A stretch of 64,000 nt of DNA from assembly GCF_030161575.1 (NCBI RefSeq), contig NZ_BSUL01000001.1:620001-684000 (forward strand), written 5' to 3'. Below the pieces are notes generated by a model. That model worked only from the letters and a program-made list of their open reading frames with translations. It did not search any database and had not been told where the DNA came from. A program made the position numbers and the translations under genes. The first letter of the stretch is position 1, and the number at the start of each line of letters is the position of its first letter. This DNA is from Arenivirga flava. GTDB taxonomy: Bacteria; Actinomycetota; Actinomycetes; Actinomycetales; Microbacteriaceae. Positions 45,610 to 53,555 of the stretch are shown piece by piece.

Positions 45610-45615
45610 GGCGGC

Positions 45616-46920
45616 ATGCGAACGAAGCTGCCCGTCATCACCTATCTGACCTCGTCGACCCTGTCGGCGCTCGGCAACGCCATCGCGGCCGTCGCCCTGC
45701 CGCTGCTGCTGCTCACGGCCACCGGCAGCGCGCTCGGCGCGGGCGTGCTCGCGGTCGCGACGGCCGTGCCGTCCGTGCTCGCCGGCGTGCTCGGCGGCGC
45801 GCTGATCGACCGGATGGACCGCCGGGTCGCCTCCGCGATCGCCGACGCCGTCTCGGCGCTCGCGCTGCTCGCCCTGCCGATCGTCGACACCCTGGCAGGG
45901 CTCGAGCTCGGCTGGTTCGTGCTCTTCGGCATCCTGGGTGCGGTCGGCGACGTGCCCGGCACGGCGGCGCGCGAGGCGCTCTCACCGCAGATCGCCCGCG
46001 CGGCCGGTATGCCGCTCGAGAGGCTCATCGGGCTGCGCGAGGCCGGCCAGGCGATCGCCATCGTCGTCGGACCGGGGCTCGCCGCCGTGCTCGTCACCGG
46101 GCTCAGCAGCAGCGGCGTGCTGATCGCGACCGCGGTCACCTCGACGCTGGCCGCGATCGCGACGCTGCTGCTGCCGCGCTCGGTCGGGCGTCCCTCCGCG
46201 ACCAGTGCTGCCGTGGCCCGCGGCGATGGACCGGCCGGCGTCCTGGCCGGCCTCCGCCTGGTGCTGCGCCGCGGCCCGGTCCGTGCGGTCATGCTGCTCG
46301 GCACCGGCGTCATCGCCGTCGTCGGCACCATGCAGGGCCTGCTCCTGCCGGTGCACCTGCACGCCACCGGGCAGCAACCCGTGCTCGGTCTCGCCCTCAG
46401 CGCGCTCGCGCTCGGCTCGCTGCTCGGCGCTGGGCTGACGGCGACCGTGAGCGGACGACTGCGCCGACGGGTGATCGTGGTCGTCGCACTGCTCGCATCC
46501 GTCCTGCCGGTCATCGGACTCGCGCTGCTGCCGCCCGCCGGGGTGCTCATCGGGGCCGCGGTGCTGCTCGGCTTCGTGAGCGCACCGCTCGGCGCCGTGC
46601 TCGGCGCCGCCCTGCTCGACAGCGTCGACGACCGGCTGCACGGGCGCGTCCTCGGGGCGCAGAACGCGTTCGCCCTCGTCGCCGCGCCCCTGACGATCGG
46701 AGCGACGTCGGTGGTGGTGGAGGTCGCGGGCACCCGCGCCGCCGGCATCGCCCTGGCGAGCCTGTGGGCGCTCGTCGTGCTCGCCGCGCTGCTCTCGCGC
46801 TCCGTCCGGCGGGTCACCGCCGCGCCTACAGTGGAGCCGACCGCCGGGGCTGCGTCGGACGCCGCCGACGAGCACCGGGATGACGATGCGGGGGAGGGGA
46901 GCGCCGATGCGCAGCGCTGA
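45616..46920 (+). CDS. MFS transporter (drug-exporter-like)
   Basis: A 434-residue integral membrane protein with about 12 helices. The N-terminal half starts ITYLTSSTLSALGNAIAAVA, and the loop GGALIDRMDRRV is the MFS motif A between helices 2 and 3. The C-terminal 40 residues are hydrophilic and acidic (AASDAADEHRDDDAGEG). It shares an operon with a TipA-like MerR gene (14-bp overlap), so a drug-inducible exporter is the best guess; the substrate is not visible. Confidence 0.88.
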   Translation: MRTKLPVITYLTSSTLSALGNAIAAVALPLLLLTATGSALGAGVLAVATAVPSVLAGVLGGALIDRMDRRVASAIADAVSALALLALPIVDTLAGLELGWFVLFGILGAVGDVPGTAAREALSPQIARAAGMPLERLIGLREAGQAIAIVVGPGLAAVLVTGLSSSGVLIATAVTSTLAAIATLLLPRSVGRPSATSAAVARGDGPAGVLAGLRLVLRRGPVRAVMLLGTGVIAVVGTMQGLLLPVHLHATGQQPVLGLALSALALGSLLGAGLTATVSGRLRRRVIVVVALLASVLPVIGLALLPPAGVLIGAAVLLGFVSAPLGAVLGAALLDSVDDRLHGRVLGAQNAFALVAAPLTIGATSVVVEVAGTRAAGIALASLWALVVLAALLSRSVRRVTAAPTVEPTAGAASDAADEHRDDDAGEGSADAQR

Positions 46921-47641
46921 GCTCGCCCGCCTGGCCGGGTCGACCGTGCGCACCCTGCGCCACTACCACCAGATCGGGTTGCTGGACGAACCGCCCCGCA
47001 CCGCCGGCGGCTACCGTGAGTACGGCCTCGACCACCTCGTGCGCCTGCTCGCGATCCGCCGCCTCGTCGAGCTCGGTCTGTCGCTCGATGCGGTGGCGGA
47101 CGCTCTCGACGGTCCGCCGCAGGGGGCGGCCGCGCTGCTGGACGCACTCGACGACGAGCTGCGCCGGTCGATCGAGCAGCTGGAACGACGCCGGACGGCA
47201 CTGGCTGCGGTGCGGTCGGTCGCGGGCGATCCGACGCTGAGACCCGAGGGCGCGCGGTACGTGGAGCGGCTCGCCGCCGCCGGGGCCGGTCCGGACATGC
47301 TCGCCGACGAGCGTGCGCTGCTGCTGCTCGTGGGCCACGGTCTCGGCGATGCGGCGCAGCCGTTCCTCGCGGCGGTCGAACGCTCGATGCTCGAGCCCGA
47401 GCAGGCGCAGCGCTCGATCGAGCTGCTTGCGCTGTTCCGCGCGGCGCAGGACGCGGACGAGGACGAGCTGGTGCGCCGGTTCGTCGAGGACGCGGCTGCG
47501 CTCATGGCCGCCCTCGGCGCTCAGGCGCCGATTCCGGAGTCCACCGCACTGGACGCCCTGTTCGCGCTGTTCTCCTCCGAGCGCCTGAGCGCCGTGCAGC
47601 AGCGCGTACTCCGCCGCACAGCAGCCGCGTTCGCCACCTGA
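46907..47641 (+). CDS. MerR-family regulator
   Basis: A 244-residue regulator. The N-terminal winged helix is SAELARLAGSTVRTLRHYHQIGLL, followed by a helical dimerisation segment (LDDELRRSIEQLERRRTALAAV) and a helical C-terminal domain of the TipAS-like type. ATG 46907 follows GGGGAGGGGAG. The 14-bp overlap with the MFS gene implies cotranslation. It probably activates the MFS promoter, which has the MerR-specific 19-bp spacer. Confidence 0.88.
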   Translation: MRSAELARLAGSTVRTLRHYHQIGLLDEPPRTAGGYREYGLDHLVRLLAIRRLVELGLSLDAVADALDGPPQGAAALLDALDDELRRSIEQLERRRTALAAVRSVAGDPTLRPEGARYVERLAAAGAGPDMLADERALLLLVGHGLGDAAQPFLAAVERSMLEPEQAQRSIELLALFRAAQDADEDELVRRFVEDAAALMAALGAQAPIPESTALDALFALFSSERLSAVQQRVLRRTAAAFAT

Positions 47642-47674
47642 ACCGGTAGCGCCCGCGGCGCATCCGCTTCGCCG

Positions 47675-47697
47675 TCGACGGCCCAGGAGGCCGTCGA
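47675..47697. terminator. Bidirectional terminator hairpin
   Basis: TCGACGGCC and GGCCGTCGA form a perfect 9-bp stem with a CAGGA loop, between the convergent merR gene and the acidic-protein gene. Confidence 0.72.
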
Positions 47698-47712
47698 ACG
47701 GCTGCGGTGAGC

Positions 47713-47925
47713 TCAGTCCTGCCGGGGGCGCGTCGAGCGGTGCTGCTCGAGGTCCTCGTCGTGCACGGCGGGTTCGAGGTCCGCCGGCTCCTCGCCGTCG
47801 TGCGGCTGGAGCATCGGGTCGTCACCGCCCTCGCTCACGCCCGGTTCGGTCGTGAAGTCGGGCAGGTCGCGGTCGGGGCCCTTGGCCATGCCGGTCTCGG
47901 TCAGATGCTTGCGGTCATCGCTCAT
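47713..47925 (-). CDS. Small acidic hydrophilic protein
   Basis: A 70-residue, strongly acidic, charge-rich protein without hydrophobic segments (MSDDRKHLTETGMAKGPD, then GVSEGGDDPMLQPHDGEEPA). Probably intrinsically disordered. Start ATG 47925 opens with MSD, as in the next gene and in the gene at 52290. Function unknown; no domain recognised. It forms a unidirectional run with two similar genes and an alcohol dehydrogenase upstream. Confidence 0.65.
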   Translation of the reverse strand: MSDDRKHLTETGMAKGPDRDLPDFTTEPGVSEGGDDPMLQPHDGEEPADLEPAVHDEDLEQHRSTRPRQD

Positions 47926-47937
47926 CGTGCGCTCCGT

Positions 47938-48129
47938 TCAGGCGAGATCGCTGCGGGTGCCGCGATCGAAGGGGTTCAGGTGGTCGTACCCCTGGCCGGG
48001 GTGTAGGGGGTCGAAGCCGGCTCGGCGCTGCTGCGGCTCAGGCTCGACCGCGATGTCCGGGTCGTCGCCCTCGCGCAGGGGGACATCGGGGTCGCGCGGC
48101 TCGCTGTCGATGCGGGTGGGATCGCTCAT
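47938..48129 (-). CDS. Small acidic Pro/Asp-rich protein
   Basis: A 63-residue hydrophilic protein (MSDPTRIDSEPRDPDVPLRE, then PLHPGQGYDHLNPFDRGTRS). No secondary-structure-rich or membrane part is visible. It is 12 bp upstream of the gene at 47713 in the same direction and shares the MSD start and composition. A coding sequence is supported by codon bias, but there is no functional clue. Confidence 0.62.
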   Translation of the reverse strand: MSDPTRIDSEPRDPDVPLREGDDPDIAVEPEPQQRRAGFDPLHPGQGYDHLNPFDRGTRSDLA

Positions 48130-48229
48130 CGTCGGACTCCTCTCGTCGTGTGGTCACTCTGCTCGCGGACCGGAGGGGGCGAGCGGATGCGCAGCGCGCC
48201 ATCCGCCCGCACCCAGCCGGTTCGCGACT

Positions 48230-48505
48230 TCAGGTCGCGTCGCGACCGGGGATGTGGATGTCGCGCTCGTCGACCTCCACGTCGCCGACGTCGTCGGGCC
48301 CGCCGGTGCCGGGTGCGATCCGCACCTGCGACTCGTCAATGTCGTCGTGGGCGGGATCGTCGTAGGCGGGCGGGTCGTCTTGCTTCGCACGGGTCTCGCG
48401 CTCGCTGCCGGGGCTCTCCGCCCTGTCCTTCTCGCGCCGTTCCCGTTCGCCGAGCGACTCGTCGAGCAGCTCGGCCTCGTCGCGCGCGTTCGGGTCGCGG
48501 GTCAC
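48230..48505 (-). CDS. Small acidic charged protein, coupled to alcohol dehydrogenase
   Basis: A 91-residue, highly charged protein (ELLDESLGERERREKDRAES, then DPAHDDIDESQVRIAPGTGG). Starts at GTG 48505, overlapping the dehydrogenase stop (GTGA), so it is probably made from the same transcript. It is likely disordered and similar in character to the four other acidic genes here. No family recognised. Confidence 0.6.
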   Translation of the reverse strand: MTRDPNARDEAELLDESLGERERREKDRAESPGSERETRAKQDDPPAYDDPAHDDIDESQVRIAPGTGGPDDVGDVEVDERDIHIPGRDAT

Positions 48506-49677
48506 GGCTGAAGCACCACCTTGATGCAGCCGTCGCGCTTCTCGCGGAACGTGTCGTAGTACGCCGGCGCCTCGTCGAGCGAGACGCGATGGGTGGTCAG
48601 GTCGAGCACACCCAGCGGGTCGTCGTCGCGCTCGACGAGGGGCAGCAGGTCGTCGGTCCAGCGACGGACGTTGCACTGCCCCATCCGCATCGAGATCTGC
48701 TTGTCGAACATCGTCTTCAAGGGCATGACGTCGGCGTCGCCCACGTACACGCCGCTGAGCGAGACGGTGCCGCCGCGGCGCACGGCGTCGATCGAGCTGT
48801 GCAGCGCCGCCAGCCGGTCGACACCGACGTGCTCCATGGCCTTCTTCGAGATGGCGTCGGGCGTGCGCTCGAGGATCTTGTGCAGGAAGCTCGTACCCGG
48901 GTTCCCGTGCGCCTCCGCGCCGACCGCGTCGACGACGCCGTCGGCACCGCGCCCGTTCGTGGCCGAGAGGATGTGGTCCAGAGCGCCGTCGTCGAGGTCG
49001 ATGGCCTCGACGCCGTGCCGCTCGGCCATGGCGCGCCGCTCGGGCACCGGGTCGACCGCGATGACGCGGTGACCGAGGTGCACGCCGATGCGGGAGGCGA
49101 ACTGGCCGACCGGGCCGAGGCCCATGACCGCCAGGGTGCCGCCGGGCTCGACACCGGCGTACTGCACGCCCTGCCACGCGGTCGGCAGGATGTCGCTGAG
49201 GAACAGGTAGGCGTCGTCGGGCAGCTCCGAGCCGACCTTGATCGCGTTGGCGTCGGCGAGCCGCACCCGCAGGAACTCCGCCTGCCCGCCCGGCACCTGG
49301 CCGTAGAGCTTCGTGAAGCCGTAGAGGGCCGTGCCCGATCCCTGGCTCTTCACCTGCATCGTGTCGCACTGCGACTGCAGGCCGCGGCGGCAGAAGAAGC
49401 AGTCGCCGCAGGCGATCGTGAACGGGATCACCACGCGGTCGCCGACGGCGAGGTTCCGCACGGCCGAGCCGGTCTCGACCACCACGCCCATCGGCTCGTG
49501 CCCCAGCACGTCGCCGGCGTCGAGGAAGGGACCGAGCAGCTCGTAGAGATGCAGGTCCGATCCGCAGATCGCCGTCGAGGTGATGCGGACGATCGCGTCC
49601 GTCGGCTCGAAGATCGTCGGGTCGGGCACCTCCTCCACGCTGACCCTCTTCGTGCCCTGCCAGGTGAGTGCGCGCAT
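48502..49677 (-). CDS. Zinc-dependent alcohol dehydrogenase (formaldehyde-dismutase-like)
   Basis: A 391-residue MDR-family oxidoreductase. Catalytic zinc ligands are in ICGSDLHLY and GHEPMGVV; the structural zinc site is CGDCFFCRRGLQSQC. The Rossmann fold is VMGLGPVGQFASRIG. The insertion around AVGAEAHGNPGTSFLHKILE is typical of glutathione-independent formaldehyde dehydrogenase/dismutase-like proteins. The product oxidises or disproportionates a small aldehyde or alcohol; the exact substrate is open. It is followed by the overlapping acidic-protein gene. Confidence 0.9.
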   Translation of the reverse strand: MRALTWQGTKRVSVEEVPDPTIFEPTDAIVRITSTAICGSDLHLYELLGPFLDAGDVLGHEPMGVVVETGSAVRNLAVGDRVVIPFTIACGDCFFCRRGLQSQCDTMQVKSQGSGTALYGFTKLYGQVPGGQAEFLRVRLADANAIKVGSELPDDAYLFLSDILPTAWQGVQYAGVEPGGTLAVMGLGPVGQFASRIGVHLGHRVIAVDPVPERRAMAERHGVEAIDLDDGALDHILSATNGRGADGVVDAVGAEAHGNPGTSFLHKILERTPDAISKKAMEHVGVDRLAALHSSIDAVRRGGTVSLSGVYVGDADVMPLKTMFDKQISMRMGQCNVRRWTDDLLPLVERDDDPLGVLDLTTHRVSLDEAPAYYDTFREKRDGCIKVVLQP

Positions 49678-49793
49678 CCGCTCGCTCCTTCCATTCGATG
49701 CGTCCAGTCAGTCGCAGCCGCCTCAGCGGCCGGGGGAGCCGGCTGGACGCTGGCGCAGTCGGGCGCGAGTCCGCGCTCTGCGGACACGGCGGA

Positions 49794-50387
49794 TCAGATC
49801 GCGGTCACGTGCACGCGTTCGCCGTCCGCCCCGAACAGGCTCAGCACCTCGGCGGGGCGCTGGTCGGCCGGTCCGAACCAGTGCGGCGTCAGGGTGTCGA
49901 ACTCCACGGCCTCGCCGCGTTCGATCAGGTGCTCGGCGTCACCGAGCAGCAGGCGGATGCGGCCGCTGAGCACCGTGAACCACTCGTGCCCCGGGTGCGT
50001 GCGCCGCCGAGGGGCCGGGTCGCCCGGTCGAGCTCCGCGGTACACGTGCTTGAAGGCGTGCACGCCGCCGGCGCCGCTGCTGAGCGGCAGGATCACCTGA
50101 CTGTCGCGGCGGAGCGGGCGGATGTGGATGCGCGGGTCCCCGCTCGCGGGGGCGTTCACGAGCTCGTCGAGCGGCACCCCGTAGGCCCGGGCGAGCGGGA
50201 GCAGCAGTTCGAGGGTCGGTTTGCGTCCGCCCGATTCGAGCCGGGACAGCGTGCTCGTCGAGATGCCCGTCTCGGCGGCCACCGCGGCGAGTGTGACGCC
50301 TCGAGCGGTGCGGATCGTCCGAAGACGGGGCCCGACGGCGGCGAGCGCGTCGCGCTCGGCGACGGAGGCGGGGGAGCGGGCGTGCAC
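49794..50387 (-). CDS. XRE-cupin transcriptional regulator
   Basis: A 197-residue repressor-like protein. The helix-turn-helix is TLAAVAAETGISTSTLSRLESG at about 30-52, and a C-terminal cupin (HPGHEWFTVLSGRIRLLLGD, and VEFDTLTPHWFG) probably senses a small ligand or metal. GTG 50387 has GATGCT 6 nt upstream. The divergent trxB-like gene is 77 bp away, and two palindromes between them (50408-50443) are likely operators. The pair suggests redox control. Confidence 0.88.
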   Translation of the reverse strand: MHARSPASVAERDALAAVGPRLRTIRTARGVTLAAVAAETGISTSTLSRLESGGRKPTLELLLPLARAYGVPLDELVNAPASGDPRIHIRPLRRDSQVILPLSSGAGGVHAFKHVYRGARPGDPAPRRRTHPGHEWFTVLSGRIRLLLGDAEHLIERGEAVEFDTLTPHWFGPADQRPAEVLSLFGADGERVHVTAI

Positions 50388-50407
50388 GAGTCCAGCATCC
50401 CGCCTCG

Positions 50408-50443
50408 TTGCCGAAGCGGCAAGGATGCTTGCCGATACGGCAC
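50408..50443. promoter_or_regulatory. Two phased palindromic operators
   Basis: TTGCCGAAGCGGCAA (50408-50422) is a perfect palindrome with a 3-nt centre. TTGCCGATACGGCAC (50429-50443) repeats it with one arm mismatch. Their starts are 21 bp apart, two helical turns, so two dimers can bind on one face. They lie between the XRE-cupin gene and the divergent trxB-like gene. Confidence 0.75.
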
Positions 50444-50464
50444 GGTCGGCAGGAGGGTGCTGCC

Positions 50465-51391
50465 ATGGACAGCATCGCCACACACGACGTCGCCGTGATC
50501 GGCGCCGGACCCGCAGGTCTCGCCGCCGCCACCGCGCTCGCCCGCTCCCTCCGCTCCGTCGTCGTGATCGACGCCGGCGAGCCCCGCAACCGCTTCGCCG
50601 AGCACGCGCACAACGTGCTCGGCAGCGAGGGCGACGCGCCCCGCGACATCGACGCCAGAGGTCGCGCCGAGGCCTCGGCGTACGGCGCCGAGTTCGCCGA
50701 CGGCATCGTCGAGCGCGTCGCGCGACGTGGCGAGCACCTCGTCGTCTCCGTCGGCGCCGAGGAGCTGACCGTGCGCCGCCTCGTGCTGGCGACCGGTCTC
50801 GTGGACGTCCTGCCCGAGCTGCCGGGAATCGCCGAACGCTGGGGCCGCTCGGTGGTGCACTGCCCCTACTGCCACGGCTACGAGCTGCGCGGGCAGCGCA
50901 TCGTGGTGCTCGCGACGGGGTCGAACTCCGCGCTGCAGGCGTTGTTCTTCCGCCAGCTCAGCGAGCAGGTCACGATGGTCGTGCAGCCCGGAGGCGAGCC
51001 GGACGCGGAGTCGGCGGAGCTGCTCGCGGCGGTCGGCGTGCGCGTCGTCCGTTCGCAGGCTGCGGCGGTGGAGGGGAAGGCCGACCTCCGGCTGGCCGAC
51101 GGCGGCGTGCTCGGCGCCGATGCCATCGTCGTGGCCCCGCGATTTACGGTGCGCGGCGAGCTCTTCGAGCAGCTGGGAGGCTCGCTGCCGAACCATCCGA
51201 TGACCGGACTGCCCTACATCGAGGCGGACCCCTCGGGTCGCACCGAGGTGCAGGACGTCTGGGCGGCCGGCAACGTCTGCGACCCGATGGCACAGGTGGT
51301 CGGGTCGGCGGCGCAGGGACTTCTGGCCGGAGCGGCCGTCAACGCCGACCTCGTCCTGACGGACGCGCGCCGCGCTGCGGGGCGGACCTGA
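50465..51391 (+). CDS. FAD-dependent thioredoxin-reductase-like oxidoreductase
   Basis: A 308-residue flavoprotein. FAD-binding motif VIGAGPAGLAA is at 11-21, redox motif CPYC at Cys133-Cys136, and the second FAD motif is VQDVWAAGNVCDPM. TrxB normally has CATC and a clear NADPH GGGxSA fold; here the NADPH region reads LATGSNSALQALF, so the protein belongs to the thioredoxin-reductase-like class rather than canonical TrxB. AGGAGGG gives a good 7-nt spacing to ATG 50465. Divergent from the XRE-cupin regulator, which probably controls it. Confidence 0.88.
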   Translation: MDSIATHDVAVIGAGPAGLAAATALARSLRSVVVIDAGEPRNRFAEHAHNVLGSEGDAPRDIDARGRAEASAYGAEFADGIVERVARRGEHLVVSVGAEELTVRRLVLATGLVDVLPELPGIAERWGRSVVHCPYCHGYELRGQRIVVLATGSNSALQALFFRQLSEQVTMVVQPGGEPDAESAELLAAVGVRVVRSQAAAVEGKADLRLADGGVLGADAIVVAPRFTVRGELFEQLGGSLPNHPMTGLPYIEADPSGRTEVQDVWAAGNVCDPMAQVVGSAAQGLLAGAAVNADLVLTDARRAAGRT

Positions 51392-51509
51392 GCGGCGACA
51401 ACCGCGTCGGACGATCGGGCCCGCGCTGCGACGACGGTCCGCATCCGGAGCGCGAATCCGGGCAGAGCGGGGCAGCTACACCGCGCGCGGCGCGGGCTAC
51501 GCTCGACCC

Positions 51510-51800
51510 GTGCCCTCGTTCCGCGTCATCCTCGGCATCGGCGCGCTGCGTCCGGGCGTGCATCCGCCCACCGTCCTGCCGGTCGTCGCCGAGGCGGTGG
51601 CCGAGGTCGCGACGGTCGAGGCCTCGTCCGTCGAGCTGGTGGCGGGCGAGCCGCGCGTCGTCATCCGCTTCACCGCCGATGAACCCGCGCAGGCGGTGCG
51701 GATCGCGGAGGAGGCGGACGCCACGGCCGGCGCCGTCGCGCAGGTGCTGAGCCGGCGGGTGACGAAGCGCGTCGGCGGCCGTTGGGTGGGCGTGACCTGA
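51510..51800 (+). CDS. Small hypothetical protein, leaderless
   Basis: A 96-residue soluble protein with alternating strands and helices (FRVILGIGALRPGVHPPTVL, then VVIRFTADEPAQAVRIAEEA, ending TKRVGGRWVGVT). TACGCT (51498-51503) lies 6 nt before GTG 51510, strongly supporting this start. No family recognised. Codon bias is that of a real gene; no operon partner. Confidence 0.72.
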   Translation: MPSFRVILGIGALRPGVHPPTVLPVVAEAVAEVATVEASSVELVAGEPRVVIRFTADEPAQAVRIAEEADATAGAVAQVLSRRVTKRVGGRWVGVT

Positions 51801-51906
51801 TCTGCCACGGGCGTACCCCGGACCGCGCCCGCCGTCGACCGGGCGATCGAGACCCTGCTCGGCGTCGCCGTCGGCAGGGCGCCGACGGCGGCCACGCACG
51901 AGCAGA

Positions 51907-52221
51907 TCAGCGGGGACGATCCCCGGTGACGACCGGCTGACCCGCCGCGACCCAGGCCGAGGTGCCCCCGGCGACGTTCACGGCCTCGACGCCATGCTGC
52001 TCCAGCCAGGCCGCAGCGCGGGCGCTCCGCCCGCCCGAGTGGCAGATCACGTAGAGCGGGTCGCCCTGCGGCACCTCGTCGAAGCGCTCCACGACCTCGC
52101 CGAGCGGGATCAGCACCGCGCCGGGTACGTGGCCGCCGGTGTACTCGTCGGGCTCGCGGACGTCCAGCACCACGGCGTTCTCGCCGAGGGCCGCCAGGCC
52201 GGTGACGTCGATCTCCTGCAT
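51907..52221 (-). CDS. Single-domain rhodanese-like sulfurtransferase
   Basis: A 104-residue rhodanese fold. The active-site loop is VICHSGGRS with Cys60, preceded by LDVREPDEYTGGHVPGA, the canonical motif. It transfers sulfane sulfur in the cytoplasm. ATG 52221 follows AGGAGGAAT, a strong ribosome site. It lies downstream of two acidic-protein genes but is separated from them by a terminator. Confidence 0.92.
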   Translation of the reverse strand: MQEIDVTGLAALGENAVVLDVREPDEYTGGHVPGAVLIPLGEVVERFDEVPQGDPLYVICHSGGRSARAAAWLEQHGVEAVNVAGGTSAWVAAGQPVVTGDRPR

Positions 52222-52241
52222 GATTCCTCCTGAACGTGCGA

Positions 52242-52267
52242 GATGCGGGCCCCGGAGGGCCCGCATC
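52242..52267. terminator. Perfect terminator hairpin
   Basis: GATGCGGGCCC and its complement GGGCCCGCATC form an 11-bp stem with loop CGGA. It is 23 bp after the stop of the acidic-protein gene at 52290 and just upstream of the rhodanese gene, so it ends the acidic-gene transcript. Confidence 0.82.
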
Positions 52268-52289
52268 AGGCTATCGCCGCTCGAACGGC

Positions 52290-52514
52290 TCAGTCGCCGC
52301 CGACGAGGTCGGGGTTGCTGACCTCGTCGGGGTCGACCTCGAGGTCGTCGTCGCTGCCGGGCGGCACGTCCTCGTGGGGCTCGGTCGCCTGCGCGTCGCG
52401 GGTGCCGTCCTCGAGGTCGCGCTGGATGCCCGCGTCGACGGCCTCGGTCGGATCGTCGTGCTGCTGGCGCTCCGGGAGCCCGTCCTCGGCGCTCGTCGGA
52501 TTCAGGTCGCTCAT
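52290..52514 (-). CDS. Small acidic hydrophilic protein
   Basis: A 74-residue, very acidic protein (MSDLNPTSAEDGLPERQQHD, then VPPGSDDDLEVDPDEVSNPD). It has no hydrophobic segment. ATG 52514 overlaps the upstream acidic gene's stop (ATGA). Similar in length, start (MSD) and composition to the genes at 47.7-48.5 kb. Function unknown. Confidence 0.65.
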   Translation of the reverse strand: MSDLNPTSAEDGLPERQQHDDPTEAVDAGIQRDLEDGTRDAQATEPHEDVPPGSDDDLEVDPDEVSNPDLVGGD

Positions 52515-52705
52515 ACGTCCTCGCCCTCCTTCGGCATGCTCGCGGCCTCGTAGCCGCCGTACTCGTTCTCGGCCTCCTCGGCCTCGCCGCCGTCCTCGTG
52601 CTGCTCGGCGACGCCGTCGCCGGCCACCTCGTCCTCGGGCGCGGGGGACTCGTAGCCGCCCTTCGACTCCTCGGGCACGGAGGCGTGGGTGTCGTTGTGG
52701 GTCAT
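52511..52705 (-). CDS. Small acidic Glu-rich protein
   Basis: A 64-residue hydrophilic protein (MTHNDTHASVPEESKGGYES, then EAEEAENEYGGYEAASMPKE). It is Glu/Gly-rich, with two tyrosine-glycine patches (GGYES, YGGYEA). It overlaps the gene at 52290 by 4 bp. Probably disordered; function unknown. GGAGCACC precedes ATG 52705. Confidence 0.63.
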   Translation of the reverse strand: MTHNDTHASVPEESKGGYESPAPEDEVAGDGVAEQHEDGGEAEEAENEYGGYEAASMPKEGEDV

Positions 52706-52834
52706 CAGGTGCTCCCTTCGGCGTGCGGACGTGCATCCGCTCACGTAGTCAACCGCCGTCCGCCCTGCCGCGGCGGCACACGGAGGGCGCGCTCAGTCGC
52801 CCCTCAGCCGGCATGCGCCGGATAGGGTCGGCAG

Positions 52835-53338
52835 GTGCGCACTCCCGTCGAGATCGTCGAGCTGCTGGCCTCGGCGGCGCACCGCTACGAGGGCCGCCCG
52901 ACCGACGGCCCCGACCCCGTGCCGCCCGCCGAGATGCGCGACCGGGTGGAGGTGCGCGCCGGACTCGGCGTGGTGGGGGACCGATTCTTCAACGCCCCCG
53001 CGCACCGCCGGGCCTCGGTCACCGTCATGGCCGCGGAGTCGCTGGATGCCGTGGCCGAGATGCTCGGGCTCGACGAGGCGCCGGGTCTCGCGCAGACCCG
53101 CCGCACGATCCTGCTGCGCGGTGTCGACGTCGACGCGCTGGTCGGCGCCGCCTTCGCCATCGAGCAGGACGGTGCGCTGCTGCGCCTGCAGGGCCACCGC
53201 GCCGCGAACCCCTGCGCCTGGATGGACCGCGTCATCGCCCCCGGAGCCTTCCGCGCGCTGCGCCACCGCGGCGGGGTGCGCTGCGAGCCCCTGGACGACG
53301 GCGCGCTGCGCGTCGGTCCGGCGGTGCTCGTCTCGTGA
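52835..53338 (+). CDS. MOSC-domain protein
   Basis: A 167-residue protein of the MOSC fold (molybdenum cofactor sulfurase C-terminal-like). LGVVGDRFFNAPAHRRASVT with AESLDAVAEM, and later NPCAWMDRVIAPGAFRAL with its conserved Cys, are family hallmarks. TAGGGT (52823-52828) is 6 nt before GTG 52835, giving a leaderless mRNA. It overlaps the next gene by 4 bp. Molecular role (sulfur carrier or metal-cofactor transfer) is inferred from family only. Confidence 0.88.
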   Translation: MRTPVEIVELLASAAHRYEGRPTDGPDPVPPAEMRDRVEVRAGLGVVGDRFFNAPAHRRASVTVMAAESLDAVAEMLGLDEAPGLAQTRRTILLRGVDVDALVGAAFAIEQDGALLRLQGHRAANPCAWMDRVIAPGAFRALRHRGGVRCEPLDDGALRVGPAVLVS

Positions 53339-53550
53339 CCGGCTCCGACGAGCTGCCACCGTGGCGGCGCCGGTGGCGCACGGTCCAGGCGGTGATCGCC
53401 ACCGCCGCGATCCTGCTCGCGGGCCCGTTCATGCTCGGCGCGGCGGTGTTCCAGAAGCACCTGCTGCTCATCCCGATCGGCCTGATGACGCTGCTCGCGT
53501 CGGCGCATCTGCTGGGCGAGCGGATGCGGCGCCGGCGCCGACGGGACTGA
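53335..53550 (+). CDS. Small membrane protein coupled to MOSC gene
   Basis: A 71-residue protein with two hydrophobic helices (VQAVIATAAILLAGPFMLGA and LLLIPIGLMTLLASAHLLG) and a basic C-terminus (ERMRRRRRRD). GTG 53335 overlaps the MOSC stop (GTGA), so it is translationally coupled. No family recognised. Confidence 0.65.
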   Translation: MTGSDELPPWRRRWRTVQAVIATAAILLAGPFMLGAAVFQKHLLLIPIGLMTLLASAHLLGERMRRRRRRD

Positions 53551-53555
53551 CGGGC

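Noticed and set aside
51797..51910. Inverted repeat CTGATCTGC/GCAGATCAG around a 96-bp gap
   Set aside because: Only 9-bp arms far apart, between two convergent genes. It overlaps both stop codons and could be chance; no mobile element or RNA gene structure was found inside.
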